From: Prostheceraeus crozeri
Lineage: Eukaryota > Platyhelminthes > Polycladida > Euryleptidae
Assembly: GCA_907163375.1 (NCBI GenBank)
Contig: CAJQUW010011034.1
Coordinates: 293,501-357,500, forward strand
DNA: 64,000 nucleotides
Direction of reading: 5' to 3'
A program made the position numbers and the translations under genes. The notes under the pieces were generated by a model that was not told the origin of the DNA, ran no database searches, and worked only from the letters and a program-made list of their open reading frames with translations. Positions 34,560 through 47,300 of this stretch are shown here, piece after piece (the stretch's first letter is position 1; every line of letters begins with the position of its first letter).

Positions 34560-35003
34560 TCAAGTTATTTATCATTCAAAAGAAAGCAGTTGTTAACACT
34601 GTAACAATTTATTTTCTCCTTGCTCACCATTTGCCCGAACACAATCTAACTCTTCGGTCAGCAGCGCAAGAGCATGTCTCCACACAATCGCTCGTCAATC
34701 TGGTGAAAAACGTTGCAAATTTTGTTTTCCAGTTCATTCAAATACACAGGATGACTCCAATTCACCATTTACTTAACGTGTCCAATCGAAAAAAGTCAGA
34801 AGGCATAAAATGTGGCAATATCGGAAGCCATTCCATAGGCTGTCATCACGGTCAATCCATGATTTAGGAAAATGATTGTTTAAATAATTTACGATCGGTC
34901 GGTAGTAGAGCGCTGGCACTCCATCCTGCATGAAGATGCTCTTATCCTCAGTGACATCCGGTATCACTTTATACAGTATGGAAAGGATGTCTTTGCCATT
35001 CAA
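34560..35003 (-). pseudogene. Degraded mariner/Tc-type (IS630-like) transposase
   Basis: On the minus strand, DILSILYKVIPDVTEDKS runs into IFMQDGVPALYYRPIVNYLN and NHFPKSWIDRD. This matches the second-Asp block of the common animal mariner/Tc-type transposases (FQQDGAPPHY...V...LN..FP..WIGR). Downstream, another frame reads LENKICNVFHQID, the helical segment that follows in these proteins, so the copy is frameshifted and has stops. The N-terminal HTH and the terminal repeats were not found. It is an old relic. Confidence 0.75.
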
Positions 35004-36468
35004 TGTCAGTTTCTCGAAACAAAAATGGCTCTATTGCTCTTCATAAGGAAATGCCAGCCCATGCATTTAGACTGCGTTGATCCATGGATTTTGTGTTAAG
35101 GTATTTGTTGTGACTAGAACGCTCTGCAGAAGCTGTCTTCCAAACATTGAACAGCTGAACAGCAATTTCCATTGGTTTCATGAAAAATCTTATCAATGAA
35201 GACGAGATCTTGTATCGTGTGACGTCTTGGCATGATTAATAGTGACTAATATTATACTACATTATATATAGTGATTAATAGCAGACTCAACTTCTGTCTT
35301 AGCACTTTCAAAACTAACCGGATTGTGGGATATCTAATGATCGTAATTTTTTGACTTCAAGGGGGCCCACGGCTACGCATTTTGGGGGGGGGGGTCCCTT
35401 CCGATTTGACTTTCTGGTTTATATTTTTGATAAGAGTGGCATCCTTGAATGAAATTGAAGCCTTCATATTGATGTGATCTAGATTTGTCTACCAGAAACA
35501 GGAAATTCATCAAAAGCTACTGTCCACGTTACGTGCAAGTGTCCATTTCAGACAGGCTATTTCAATACAAAGTGATATCCAATGACATTTGTCCGTTATG
35601 TTCAGATGTCCTCTTTTGACAGGGTCTTATGTAAGCAAGTTTTGCTGTATATTCTTCTACATGTAGATATTTTCCTGATTATCCGACCACTATTCCCAAT
35701 GCTTCGCTTCAACTTGCTGATTCTCTCATTGATTCTGGATGAATCTCAAAATACCTTCCATGATTAATGATTCCTCTCCCCTGCTTCACCTCCTATTCTC
35801 CTATTGACCTTGTACCCCTCGGTCCAAGAAATTGTGGAATTTTAAGCCTCAGTTTTGTAACTGAATGCTGTTGAGTGCTAAACATGAGTCCCTGCTGCAT
35901 TTACTTTCTGTAAAAATAGTTTGTAGCTATGACTGCAAGCGCCAATCTTCTCGCACATGTAACTCTTGACAACTGTTATGGTGTCATATTTCATGTGAGA
36001 TCACTGTAAGTCATTCGACTTGACTTCAGAATTGTGTCAATGGTCCTGTCATGCTTATTTTATTTGTTTTGATACTGAATCTGTGTAGACATGAAATACA
36101 ATTTCTGAAGACTTTTGGATTTCGATTTTTCATGTAACAATTAGTCCAATTCTGTGGTCTGTGGGTGCAAATTGCCGATTATTAAAAAGTTGTGTCGATT
36201 TGAATTTGATGCTATACTATTGAAAGCAGAAATTTATTTTTATTTTAATTAACTATGCATTATGAATAGAAAGAGGTCCTCAGGCTGTCAAGGAATTGTT
36301 GTGCTTAAATTGTTCAAGTCTGGGGACATCTTTTTATTCAATGCCCAGGCGAACTGGCACTCTGCAATCTTTATGATTATAAATAGATTATTGATTTATA
36401 AATGAAATACAATGAAATACAATGAAGCCGCATTCATGTTGGTGTTCAATTTTATATCAGTCAGTGTT
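35004..36468. other. Intergenic, no gene seen
   Basis: A G11 run lies near 35384-35394. The frame at 35582-35767 has no motif. Nothing else recognised. Confidence 0.3.
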
Positions 36469-37045
36469 CAACAAAACTATTCCAACATGGATGTTTCGCC
36501 CGTTCTCTGTCAGGTTAGACAGAGGACTGACAAGCTAAGTGTATAATGCAGAAGATGACATTTCATATACAGTATATACCGATGACATTGCAGCTCCTTG
36601 CATTCCAGCTACATTATGAAAACGAAGTGAAAGATAGGCCTAGTATTTACAATGAAAAGTTAATAGATACTTCTTAATCAGCTACAGCACAAAGGAAATG
36701 TCACCACGGAAGAAGTAAACACAGAACATGTTCTTTTTGTACACGAGGATCTGAAGGATCACATTTAATGCACAATGCTTCTAGAATTTGTAGTACACGC
36801 TCATTGTCAGATTTAGATACTATTCTGAAACGTGATCGTGCCTCAGACGCGGATATATCACAAACTTGCAGATAACGGATCACAGCACTGTTCGGCACTT
36901 GGAACGTCGACGCAGCGCTAAATGTTACGTCATCGATATCTATGTGAGCTGTCATCTTCTGCATTGCACATTTAACTCGTCAGTCCATGTCTAACCTGAC
37001 AGAGAACGAGCGAACCATGTCGTTGGAATCGTTTTGTTGAATACT
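36469..37045. repeat. Diverged inverted duplication, arms about 95-130 bp
   Basis: TTCAACAAAACTATTCCAAC at about 36468 matches, inverted, GATTCCAAC...TTTTGTTGAA at about 37040. The match continues through GTTCTCTGTCAGGTTAGACA to ATGCAGAAGATGACA on both sides, at roughly 80% identity. Each arm holds an inward-facing ATG in the same place. From the right arm a minus-strand frame of 87 residues runs to 36701 (MQKMTAHIDIDDVTFSAAST at its start). No target duplication was recognised. It may be an old foldback element or an inverted duplicate of an unknown exon. Confidence 0.6.
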
Positions 37046-37250
37046 AGGACAAATTGAACACCAAGATGAATGTGGCTTTAGTTTTTGTGTATCCTTCAAA
37101 TATTGGAGGAAGACATTTAAAGAAAAACAGAAAAATGCAGAGCGAATTTCAAATGTTAATATTTCGATTGTGGAACGGAGGACAATTATTAATGAAGCGG
37201 CGTTCTGTCATTCATTCAAGCCTCAGATTTATCCTTTTTTGTGAGATCTA

Positions 37251-37637
37251 CACTAGGTGACATGCCACGCGTAATTACGGAACACCCCAAACATACATAC
37301 GCGCTACACAAAGAGTCAGAAATCACTTGATCTGATGCTGTTAAAACATATGGGGAATGTCTTTGAATACGCGCGGGTGAGCGTCTATAGTTTACGCGTC
37401 GTCTACGGTTGTCTGCGTTGCCTCTTGAACCACGGATGAACCGCTAAGCATGCTCTGTCTTCCTGAGCATGAAATTGAGGTCCTATCATATTGTTTAGCC
37501 TCTAATGCATGCAGTCACATGAGACGCAAAGTCTATATAACAGGACTGCCGACAGATGCTGCAGCAATGTCACGCATAGCCATGGTCATGTGTCACTCGT
37601 AGCTTACGCGTAATTGAGCGTGGTATGTCACCTAGTG
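37251..37637. mobile_element. MITE with about 30-bp inverted ends, TA target site
   Basis: The left end is CACTAGGTGACATGCCACGC and the right end, inverted, is CACTAGGTGACATACCACGC. TA flanks both ends (37249-37250 and 37638-37639), as in Tc1/mariner MITEs. It is 387 bp long, non-coding, and relatively rich in CG dinucleotides for this window. Confidence 0.82.
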
Positions 37638-37639
37638 TA

Positions 37640-39237
37640 ATAGGACTCCCTGTTTGGAAGTCTACGTATTTAAGTCTCAGTATCACCCATCAACTTCCTT
37701 GTTGAGGGCGATTTTCATGAGCTTCCGACTCCTCCCACAGAGACGATTTCGAATGGATGAATTTTCCTCGAAATGTAGACCCAGTAGCGTTTCACAAGTA
37801 TCCCTCTGCTGATAGCCATATAATGATGACAAATTTATGCTACGTGATGCGTTCACATTATCATTGCTGGATAATCCTCTGTCACGATCACGATGTCATG
37901 ATTAGTAGTAACCATAGAGTAGGGATATATAGGTAGAGTGTCGGCTCAAAAAAGTACCGGGTATCTGTATACAGTGAAAATTTTTTATATCAAAAGATTT
38001 CAGTTTTTTGCGGAGATTACGTTCCCGTTGTCCAAAAAATTATTTCAGCACTTGAAAAAGTTCAAAATTTGCCAATTTATATACTACCGAGATGACTCTC
38101 CTATATAAGTAGCATGAAGCAAGTTGGATATCAAAAGGAATGAATATTTGCTAATAAGTATCCTAACTAAGCGGAAATCAAGGGAATTTCAGGATTCGTA
38201 TTATAATGAAAGTCTTCATGAAAAAGTCGCGATCTTATTCGTGCTTTCTTGGCTGAAATTTTAATTTTTGGCTGAAGTTTTTAATTAAATTTTCACCGGC
38301 ATGATTTTATGATTCGATCACTAAATCCATGTTTCATTTCTTGAATCTGAATGGTGATGTGGAGCCATCTACATCGTTCAAAGTTAATTGAAATCATTGT
38401 CTTTCATTCAGTGATTTTGCTCTGCCAGTGGCAGGTTGTCTGTGATATGATCACGCTTAAGAAATTACTCTAAGAGGTTGAGAATGAAAGTAGTAGGAAT
38501 GCATCGAATTTCTAATTCATCAAACATTAAATCTCCAAGGCTGTCATAAGAATCTGTGAAATACCATAATTTCTGCATTACAATCATGATCACTCAAATC
38601 CGTTGTAATTTCTGCAAAGCTGCAAAAATTTGCATATCACACATTTGGTGACAATATATCACCTGTGTCTCCCTTGAGTTCATTTAATAAAACCGAAAGT
38701 GTATACACATTGAGGATTTAATAAATGCGGAGTTACCACTCTACCTGATATATCTACTCTATGGTAGTAGCAGTAGGTAGCAGCAGTATAAGATGTCTTT
38801 ATTATGACATAGAAATCACTATGCACATGCACGATGGAAAATATCATAAATGAAGGAAAAACAAACCATAGGAAATAGATCCTACCATAGAGTAGGATAT
38901 TTACTCTATATATAATATATTTATATATATAGTATTTATAGCATATTTACTCTATGAATCTTACTCAATTATGTACAGCGCTGGTCATTCAGTAGTCCAA
39001 TGCAAGTACAAATAAAAGAAGTTAATGTACATAAAATATGAATCATCACATTGAAGTCCTGATAGTTTTAATAAATTGCGAATATGTTTTTTTGCATTTT
39101 TTATGTTTAACCAAACATGGTTAGTATAGGGCAAAATACAAAATTTTGTCAAAAGCAAGTGTATTGCATTACGCATAGGCCTACTACAACATCGCTCGTG
39201 GATCAATTTGCTTTAGTACGGATTCGGTAATTCATGT
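37640..39237. other. Intergenic with small dispersed repeats
   Basis: Bases 38620-38765 resemble 30-150 (shared GTATACA.ATTG.GGATTTAAT and GCATATC.CACAT). ATATCTACTCTATGGTAG (38748) and CTACCATAGAGTAGGATAT (38883) form an inverted pair around about 120 bp, a possible tiny MITE. No coding sequence. Confidence 0.4.
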
Positions 39238-39573
39238 CACGGTTCATCGGAAGGTCAATCTAAACTTTAAAAATACGACCCTAAATTAAGATGCATTTTT
39301 GAGAAGTTCTCACATGGTAGTTCTTCAAAAAGTATGTCTAGAAAATCCTGATTGAGCTTCTTGCGAGAAAATCATAGATATAGATTTTCTATTATCTCCC
39401 CTTTTTATACTACTTATTTTCATATTGATACAACTTACTTAAAATAGTATCAACGCTTCAATGATACTGAACAAATAACTTCTATTAGGTTTTATCTTCC
39501 ACAGCTTCTCTACACATTTTAGACTTTTGCGAGCTCACCATAGAGCCCATTATGAAATTAATAATAGGCCTAC
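39238..39573. repeat. Left terminal inverted repeat of the outer transposon
   Basis: Pairs with 57637-57972. Both begin CACGGTTCATCGG and end near TAGGCCTAC. Confidence 0.88.
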
Positions 39574-39882
39574 CTGTAGTAGGGTAGATATGAGATAAAT
39601 CACATTTCAAAATAAGTTATAGTTACCGCCCCTATAAATACAAGTATAGTTATAGCTAGTTTATTGCTGCTACTTCTCCTACAACTATATTGATTAATAG
39701 CATTTGTCATCTTTTATAAATATAAAACCCTAATTATAATTATGTCTAAATATAAAAATAAATAATATTATCAAAATTTGTATTTTACTTGCGAAATATC
39801 TCTTATCAATGAACTTAATCGTTTAATCGTCAACTTAATTAATAAACTGAAAAAGAAGCTCATACGATAATACATGTGTGGC

Positions 39883-40329
39883 TCATACATGTCGAGAATT
39901 ATAGCGGACGACACAGTTGAGTAAAAAGCGATCAAAATTTTTGTTTGTTGAGGCAGCTCCATTGCTTGACCACGAAGATAAAAAGTCCTGATGAACTGCC
40001 TTAGAAGCTTGCTCACTAAATATTCCTAAGTCAGACTTGCTCATTTTGCAAAATGGTGTCAGATGAACACATACAATATGCACAGCTGTCGTGTAGGAAA
40101 TTTCTAGCCTTGAGTAATCTCTTTGAAATTGATGAATAGATGTCTATAGGTTTTGCCCAAGGTCTTTGCCGAATCCTTGCTCGACAACATTCTTGAACTG
40201 ACGGAAAGCTGCGGAATACTGTTCAAGTCTAACTTTGTTTTGGTCAAGACAACGAATTGATGCTAGCGAATCAGCATGGTTCAGCAGCTTGCGACACATA
40301 TTTCCTGTAAATTCACCACCATGAAGCTT
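39883..40329 (-). pseudogene. Transposase of the outer element, C-terminal part
   Basis: After the second AAGCTT copy the frame continues LHGGEFTGNMCRKLLNHADS, then LGIFSEQASKAVHQDFLSSW and ends FLLNCVVRYNSRHV. The SEQ...E/A..H.DF segment and the YNS(K/R)H end are common in transposases of this type from invertebrates. One in-frame TAG lies between the two segments. Together with the frameshifts in the other part, this shows the outer element is itself dead. Confidence 0.7.
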
Positions 40330-40718
40330 AGTAATGGGAAGAAGACCGTTCCAGGACACCGAAAATTTCAGAAAAATTGGTATTTTTAAAAACGACTAAA
40401 TTCATGAATTTTAACCATTTTACAGGTTTTTAAGACCTAAATTCATGAATTTTAACCCTTTTTCAGGTTTTTAAAACCTAAATTCATAAATTTAGTCCAT
40501 TTAAAAAGTACCATTTTTTGAAAAATTGGTATTTTCAAAAACGCCTAAATTTAGGAATTTTGGTCATTTTTCAGGTTATAAAGACCTAAATTCATAAATT
40601 TAGGCGTTTTTAAAAATATCCAATTTTTCAATTTTTCAAAATCTCAAATTTGTGATTATGAAATTTTACACCCCCAAAATCATGACCGTTCCAGGACACA
40701 ACATCAAAAAAATTGGTA
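40330..40718. repeat. Left terminal inverted repeat of the Polinton
   Basis: About 390 bp, built from modules: GACCGTTCCAGGACA occurs twice (40344 and 40684), separated by AT-rich units such as ACCTAAATTCATGAATTT. The AT-rich units continue to about 40880. Confidence 0.85.
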
Positions 40719-40923
40719 TTTTTAAAAACGTCTAAATTCATGAATTTTATCCATTTTTCAGGTTTTTAAGACCTAAATTCATAAATTTAGACGTTTTTAA
40801 AAGTACCATTTTTTGAAAAATTAGTATTTTTAAAAACGTCTAAATTCATGAATTTTATCCATTTTTCAGGTTTTTAAAATATGAGATAACTAGAATTATG
40901 TGTCTAAAAATATTTCTTTAAAA

Positions 40924-41550
40924 ATGGAAGAAACAAAAGTGGAAGAAACCACAAGAATATATCCTTCGTTATCTCCATTAAAAACAAGTGAAATGGACAT
41001 TGAAAAAATTAACATTGAAAAACATAAAGATAGAGTTAGGTATATGAAAGATAAGCAATCTCAATTATTAATAAGATTAGAGCATTATGATCAATTAAGA
41101 AAGAGATGGTCTAAAGTTAAGAATGTAACACAAGGTATTGGAAATTTTATAACAGTAAGTTTAGGGGTTATCACAATTATAATAACTTCGGGTGTTTTAG
41201 TAAATCCAGTAGTTGCTACAGCTTTAACAGGTACGGGTGTTTTTGCAACTTCACTTGTTACAATGTTAGATAAATCTTTAATAACTAAGAAACGAAAATC
41301 ATTAAAAACTAAGCATTTACATATTAAAGAAGTCTATGACAAATTGCATTACTACTTTCAAAGAGTACCGGTATGTGATGATAATGTTATTACGTTAGAT
41401 GAGATTGAAAAGTTTGATCAAATAGCTAATGAAGTAAATCAAATATCATTTCAATTACATTCAGAAAAAGTTGATGGCAAGAATAAACAGGATGGCAAAA
41501 TTTCTAGTGATGGTAAAATTTCTAATGAAGAAAATGATAAATTTTTTTAG
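40924..41550 (+). CDS. Polinton protein with a hydrophobic double segment, function unknown
   Basis: About 208 residues. A Lys/Glu-rich, probably coiled N-terminus is followed near residues 80-125 by a long hydrophobic stretch (FITVSLGVITIIITSGVLV, then VATALTGTGVFATSLVTML) that could cross a membrane twice, then a basic linker. The start chosen is the ATG of MEETKVEETT. It sits just inside the left terminal repeat. No match recognised; a membrane-associated virion or entry role is a guess. Confidence 0.6.
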   Translation: MEETKVEETTRIYPSLSPLKTSEMDIEKINIEKHKDRVRYMKDKQSQLLIRLEHYDQLRKRWSKVKNVTQGIGNFITVSLGVITIIITSGVLVNPVVATALTGTGVFATSLVTMLDKSLITKKRKSLKTKHLHIKEVYDKLHYYFQRVPVCDDNVITLDEIEKFDQIANEVNQISFQLHSEKVDGKNKQDGKISSDGKISNEENDKFF

Positions 41551-41809
41551 AAGAGCTGAAAACTTTAAGCGAAAATTTAAGCAAAACTTTATTAAACAAA
41601 ACTTAAAACGAAAAGATGTCAGACAACAAAGCAATAAAAAAATAATTTGTTCAGTAAAATGTTTTTGTTGTATTCCAATGTTGCTACAAAATTCAAATAT
41701 TATATTCTAAAAATGGATAAAATTAGAGCTGATAATTTTAAAAGAATTAAACAATTAGAAGAGTTAATAAAACAAAGAAATATTATGAAAGAAAATCATC
41801 TTCAATAGA

Positions 41810-42529
41810 ATGATAAAAGCTGGTATTCAATCTGATGTGTTTGAAAAAATGCAGCAAACCGAGCAAGTAAAAACTGATCTTGAAAAAACTATGAAACCAT
41901 TTAAAACTCTTGAAAAAGAACTTACAAATAATGATAAACAAATTAATATAACAGATCCAGAACACAAAACTATACTAGATGACTATGGATTACTAGAATC
42001 AAACATTAATAAGAAATTACCAAAATCTATGCAATTTGAACATTCTATTTCATTTATAGATGGAAAAACAATACCTAGATTTTATCTCGGACAAAAAGAA
42101 ATATTTCCACAACCTTTTCGAGGTTTAATTTTTTCACCAGATAAATCTCCTTTTAGTTTAGATACAAATTTTGTTGATCTTTTAAGAGGACCAGATTTAA
42201 ATAATTATGCTGTAGATGATCTCATAAAATATAAAGCTATGTTAGATAGAGTTGGTGCAGCAAAATCTCTTAGACGTTATAAACAATTAGAAAATTTATT
42301 ATCAACGGGAGTTAAAGTAGGAAAAGGTTTTAAAACAGAAACAACTGTATTTTTACCAGATGATCCACAAGAATTACTAAATAGATTAAATATTTTAATA
42401 TCTGCAATAAAAGAAGGACATAATTCTAGTTTCAATGAAATTCATGCTATATTGAAAAGACTGTTAGAAAAGAAGATTCTAAATGAAGAGGATTATAAAA
42501 GTATAGCTGAAATATGTTGTTGTTTTTAA
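41810..42529 (+). CDS. Unidentified Polinton protein
   Basis: The frame codes for 239 residues starting MIKAGIQSDVFEKMQQTEQV. The N-terminus is charged and probably coiled; the centre contains RFYLGQKEIFPQPFRGLIFS and FVDLLRGPDLNNY, and the C-terminus ends in CCCF. It lies between the hydrophobic protein and the penton-like gene. Position suggests a virion component, but I do not recognise the family. The frame looks whole. Confidence 0.6.
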   Translation: MIKAGIQSDVFEKMQQTEQVKTDLEKTMKPFKTLEKELTNNDKQINITDPEHKTILDDYGLLESNINKKLPKSMQFEHSISFIDGKTIPRFYLGQKEIFPQPFRGLIFSPDKSPFSLDTNFVDLLRGPDLNNYAVDDLIKYKAMLDRVGAAKSLRRYKQLENLLSTGVKVGKGFKTETTVFLPDDPQELLNRLNILISAIKEGHNSSFNEIHAILKRLLEKKILNEEDYKSIAEICCCF

Positions 42530-42570
42530 TTTTTATAAAAAAAATATTTATTTAAAATTTCAACTAAAAA

Positions 42571-43374
42571 ATGTCTTCGAGAGAATTATCATCAGCAGAT
42601 TTAGACAAAATTAATAATCATTTAGGAAATCTAGCAGAGATTTTGGGTTCATCAAAATTTAGTACGACGTTAAAAATTATAACAACTACTTCATCACACA
42701 CTTGTAATTTAGAACCCATTCTTCATTTGGAACAAAATAAAAATTATCAAATTGCATTGACTAGTTTCTCCACATTTAACACTATTCAAAACGTTATCAA
42801 AGATGTGAATGATCAATTTAGATATTCTACTGATAAAGGTAAAATATGGAAAATACTAACTATTCTTCCTGGTTCTTACGAAGTTGAATCAATATCAAAT
42901 GAAATTAAGAGACATTTAGGTATACCATCTAAAGATAAGAAACAACTACATTTTGCAGTTGAACCGGCAGTTAATAAATTTTCTCTTACTTTAGACGAAA
43001 ATCATCAAGTTGATTTTAATCATGATAGATCATTGTCAAAGCTATTAGGATTTAATAAACAAACTTATAGTCAAGGTTATCATTTAGGTGAGAAGATTCC
43101 TAAAATAACTGAAATAAATTCAATTGTTGTACATTGTGACATTATTGAAGGAGGATATATAAATGGTAAATTGTCAAATTTAATATTCAGTTTTCCAGCT
43201 TTTAATGTACCCATTGGTTATAGATTAAATGTAATTCCACAAACATTAATATATTTCCCTATTACAAGAAAAACTATTAACAACATCAACATTAGAATCA
43301 CTGATTAGAAAGGACAAGAAATAAATTTTGGAGGTGAAGAGATTATGATAGATCTTTTGGTTAGAGAAGTTTAA
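42571..43374 (+). pseudogene. Minor capsid (penton-like) candidate of the Polinton
   Basis: About 265 residues, beta-rich in appearance, beginning MSSRELSSADLDKINNHLGN. The pattern LHLEQNKNYQIALTSFSTFN, the segment SLSKLLGFNKQTYSQGYHLG, and the late hydrophobic strands are typical of a single-jelly-roll-like protein seen near the capsid genes of animal Polintons. The assignment as penton rests on position and fold-like pattern only. Broken. Confidence 0.5.
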
Positions 43375-43421
43375 TTTTCTTTTTCTTCTGTAAAAATAAA
43401 AATAAAAATTTCTTATTAAAA

Positions 43422-44277
43422 ATGAGTGAATTTCCCCCATTAAATAAAAAAAAACTTAAATTTAATCATCATCTAAATTTATCTAATAAAGGTTTGTCAG
43501 TTATTTGTGGAAGATCAGGATGTAAAAAAACATATCTATTATTTAAAATTTTAACGACTCCAAATTTTTTGGATTATAACAATCTTATAATATAAATTGC
43601 TTAGAGGGTAGAGTACTTGATAGAGTTTTTTTAAAAAAATTAACTATATTGTATTACTATTATTGGTTAGCCGTTTTAATTATACAACAACAGCAGAACA
43701 ACCCGTCTATCAATTTTTAAAATATGGATTTGAAAATAATCTTACAAAAACAGCAATTGCTTCTCTATTCGAAGAATATGAAAAATCTGAAGATGAAGAA
43801 GAAATAAGTTCGTGGTGTGAAGAAGCAGCAAAAAATAATCAGTTAGTAGAATCCAATAAAATTAACCATATAAAAATACAATTAATAGATGATAGTGGTA
43901 ATATGCAAGATCCTAGTAAACTAGATAAAACAATGAAACATTGTGTAATTTTTGATGATTGTGTTAATGATAGAAATCAGTTAGTACAGAGAAATTATTT
44001 CACAAGAGGTAGACATAACAACTGTAGTGTTTTTTATTTAACACAAAGTATGTATTCATTAGATGGGAGTGTTATTAGAAAGAATGCAAATATATTTATA
44101 CTATTTGAAATAAATGCAAGAAACTTAAGTGATTTGTTAAGAGATTTATGCGTAAGAAATAAAGATGAATTTAAACAATCGTGTAACATTGCTTGGTCAA
44201 AAGATTATGGCTTCATTGCAATTAATATTGATAAAAAAATTCATGATAGAGTTATCGAACAATTGTTCTCTGACTAG
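43422..44277 (+). pseudogene. Polinton genome-packaging ATPase (FtsK-HerA / A32 type)
   Basis: Near the start, SVICGRSGCKKTYLLFKILT is a Walker A type loop, and later CVIFDDCVNDRNQ is the Walker B segment, followed by FYLTQSMYSLDGSVIRKNAN (sensor-like) and NIFILFEINARNLSDLLRDL. This is the order in the A32-like ATPases of Polintons and related DNA viruses, which translocate DNA into capsids. Broken. Confidence 0.8.
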
Positions 44278-44373
44278 GCTTCGCCCCGACTGAAAGTCGA
44301 TAGAAAATATTTTCGCGGAGTGATCGAATAATTTATTTTTTTCTAGACGGATTTAAATAATAATAAATAAACT

Positions 44374-47300
44374 TTAAAAAGGTAAAGTAGTTATTCCATC
44401 AAGTAAACTTTTTCTTTTATCATCAAATGGATCTAATGCTAATTTATGTTCCTCTTTTAAATACATTTTATGTTTCTTTGATTTAAGTCTATAATTACAT
44501 GCTGTTTTTATTTCATTATTAAATAATACATTTTTATAATCTTGAAATGTTATTTGGTTAGCCACTGATGCCTTTGAAATTCCTTTTAATGTTTTATGTG
44601 TTTTAATATTATTAGTTGTATCATAACAGTAACATTTAGATTTTAAAAATATAGCTTCTGTTATGTAATCTTCATTTTCTTCTAATTCATCTTTTACTTT
44701 ACATAAATCAGAAGGATGAATGATATCTTTTATTTTATTAATTTCTTCATCAAGTGAAGAATTATACGGTATTGTTAATTCTAAGAAAACAGAATCGGTA
44801 TCTGTAAAGTGTAATTTATAGTTTTTGCCATAAGCAGGTGCTAAATAATCATATATAAATCTATACATAAATAGTTTAGCTAATTCTAATATAGTGAATC
44901 CAAAAAAATTAAACTTATCATGTTTTACGCTGATTCGACGTAAATGTACAGCACATAGATTATCACTAAATCTAGTAGTTCTTTTATATGTAGGTTTCCT
45001 TGTTAAATTTTGAAACCTATCTCTATCATAAACTATTTCAATATTTTGTCTATTACGCACATTTTCTAAAGTCTCGCCATAAAATGCATTATTCATTAAT
45101 TTAAAGAACACGTTTCCAAAATCATTTTTATTTCTTTTAGCTATTTTACGTTTTTCAATATTGAACTCTATATAATTTTTTAACCATTTAGATTTTTTAT
45201 ACACTAGTTTTCGATGTATTTTAGTGAGAATCATCCCATGTTCTAAATTCCAATCTAGCATTCTTCCTTCAACAACATGCTTTCCTTTATTACTTTGTGT
45301 TAACATAAGTTTTTTTGTTGGTCTGTATTTCTTAGGAATTAAAGATTTTTGATCATCTGAAAAATCTTCTATATTGGAAATTTTGTTTTCGGGACAGAAT
45401 GGATAATATTTTGTTGCGCCTTTTATATAATCAGGGTATACTAAATCAACTTCATATATATAACCATGATTATAATTTCCATCATATGTAGGTTCGTAAT
45501 CAAGAATATTACACCATGACATTTCACCTGTTGGTAATTCTTGTATCATGCAAGAAGAATATAAGCTATTAAAATCATAATATAACAAATAGTTTTCTCT
45601 CATGAATTCATCAACTGCTGCTTGACTCTCTTCATTTGATATAAGTCCTTCTATATTTTGATTAAACAATTTTATAAACTGATCGCTTTCTTCTGGAGAT
45701 AAAGGTTTCATTATTCCATAATCATCAGGATTTACTTTTTTTTTGTAACACTTAACATAACGATTACCTAAAACTGATGAAGCACCACCTCTAATACCAG
45801 ATTCAAAAAATAATAATTTATCATATGTATTTTCTTTATAATGTTTAAGTTTAACACCAGTATGTTTTAATCCTGCTAACCATGTTAAACCTGGTGTAGA
45901 ATAACAATAACATGGATCTATTCCATAATATTCTAAACACATGTCACGAAAGTTTTCAAAAAGATCAGTAAGGATTAATACATCTATCTGAAGATATTTC
46001 ATTGTATAATTATACATTGTTCTACAATTTAACTCTCTCCAATTCTTTTCAGCTTCTGCATAGTCTTCTTCAGATAATTGTGATTGTTTTAATGTTGATT
46101 TAAATTTATTTATTGGAGGAAGTTTTGTTCTTTCATTATTTCATTTATTCTATTTATATCTCCAGTTATATATTCATACGGAAATATGCTTTTTAAATGT
46201 TTTAAATTATATTTATTTAATATTTTACATTGTTCAGGTTTCAAAGTTTTTCCCATAACATCTAATGAATAAGGAGTAAAAAATCTAAATGCATCTAAAA
46301 TTCTAATGCAACCTAATTGCATTGAAAAATATTCTTCTTCTTGTTTACATAGTACATTTATTTGTTGTTGGTGTAATTTTTCAGATGAAAATAAATCTTT
46401 CATTATTAAATGGAAATCAGATTTAGAACCATTATAATAACATAAAGGAACAAAGTTATATTTAAATTTATTAGCATTAAGATCACAAGAATTATGTGCT
46501 GCACCTCTATATAATCCATTTATATGACCATGATCTTTTACTCTGTAGGCAGAGCCGTCGCCTCGCTTAAAAGTTGTATATTCTTTTCCACAGTAATAAC
46601 AATTTGTTTCATAAGCAAAATTAATTTTTTCTTCATCGGTTAATGGAAGCATTGGTATATTTGTTTCAAGCAATTGTGAAAAATGTCCTTGTAATTCTTC
46701 TACTTTTTTGTAAACATTTCTGAACTATCTTCACCATAGTATTGATAATATTCTGATTTAAATAATTCAGGATAATTTGAATGAATGTACATTCCCCAAC
46801 ATAATGGTTTTTGGTCAATAAATATTTTTCTTTACTTTGTTGAGGTGCACTTTTTTCATAATTACCATTATCAGAATTTTGTGTTATGTTAACATTATAT
46901 GCTTCGAAATCACAATAAATAGTAAAGGGTACTTTATTTTTGTAATACCATTTATTATATATTAAATAATCATCTTTAGGAAAAGTATTTTCAACTGCTT
47001 CATTTTGTTAACAATTCTCCAAATGTCTATTCATTTCTTCTTTAGTTCTAAAGCTCGTCATACATTGGAGACAGGGAAAATAGCATTATCTGAAGTTTTT
47101 GTAAATATAGAAACATCTTTACACAATATAAAATGACCCTGATAATATAATATATTCGCTTGTGCTGATTGTTTTGTTTGTTTTAATTTTTCAAATTTGT
47201 CTTGATATCTTTCATGTGTTAAATCGATATATCTTCTAAGATCACATACAGTCTGATAATTTTTCTGCTTAATTATTTCTAACTGTTGTTCATATTCTTT

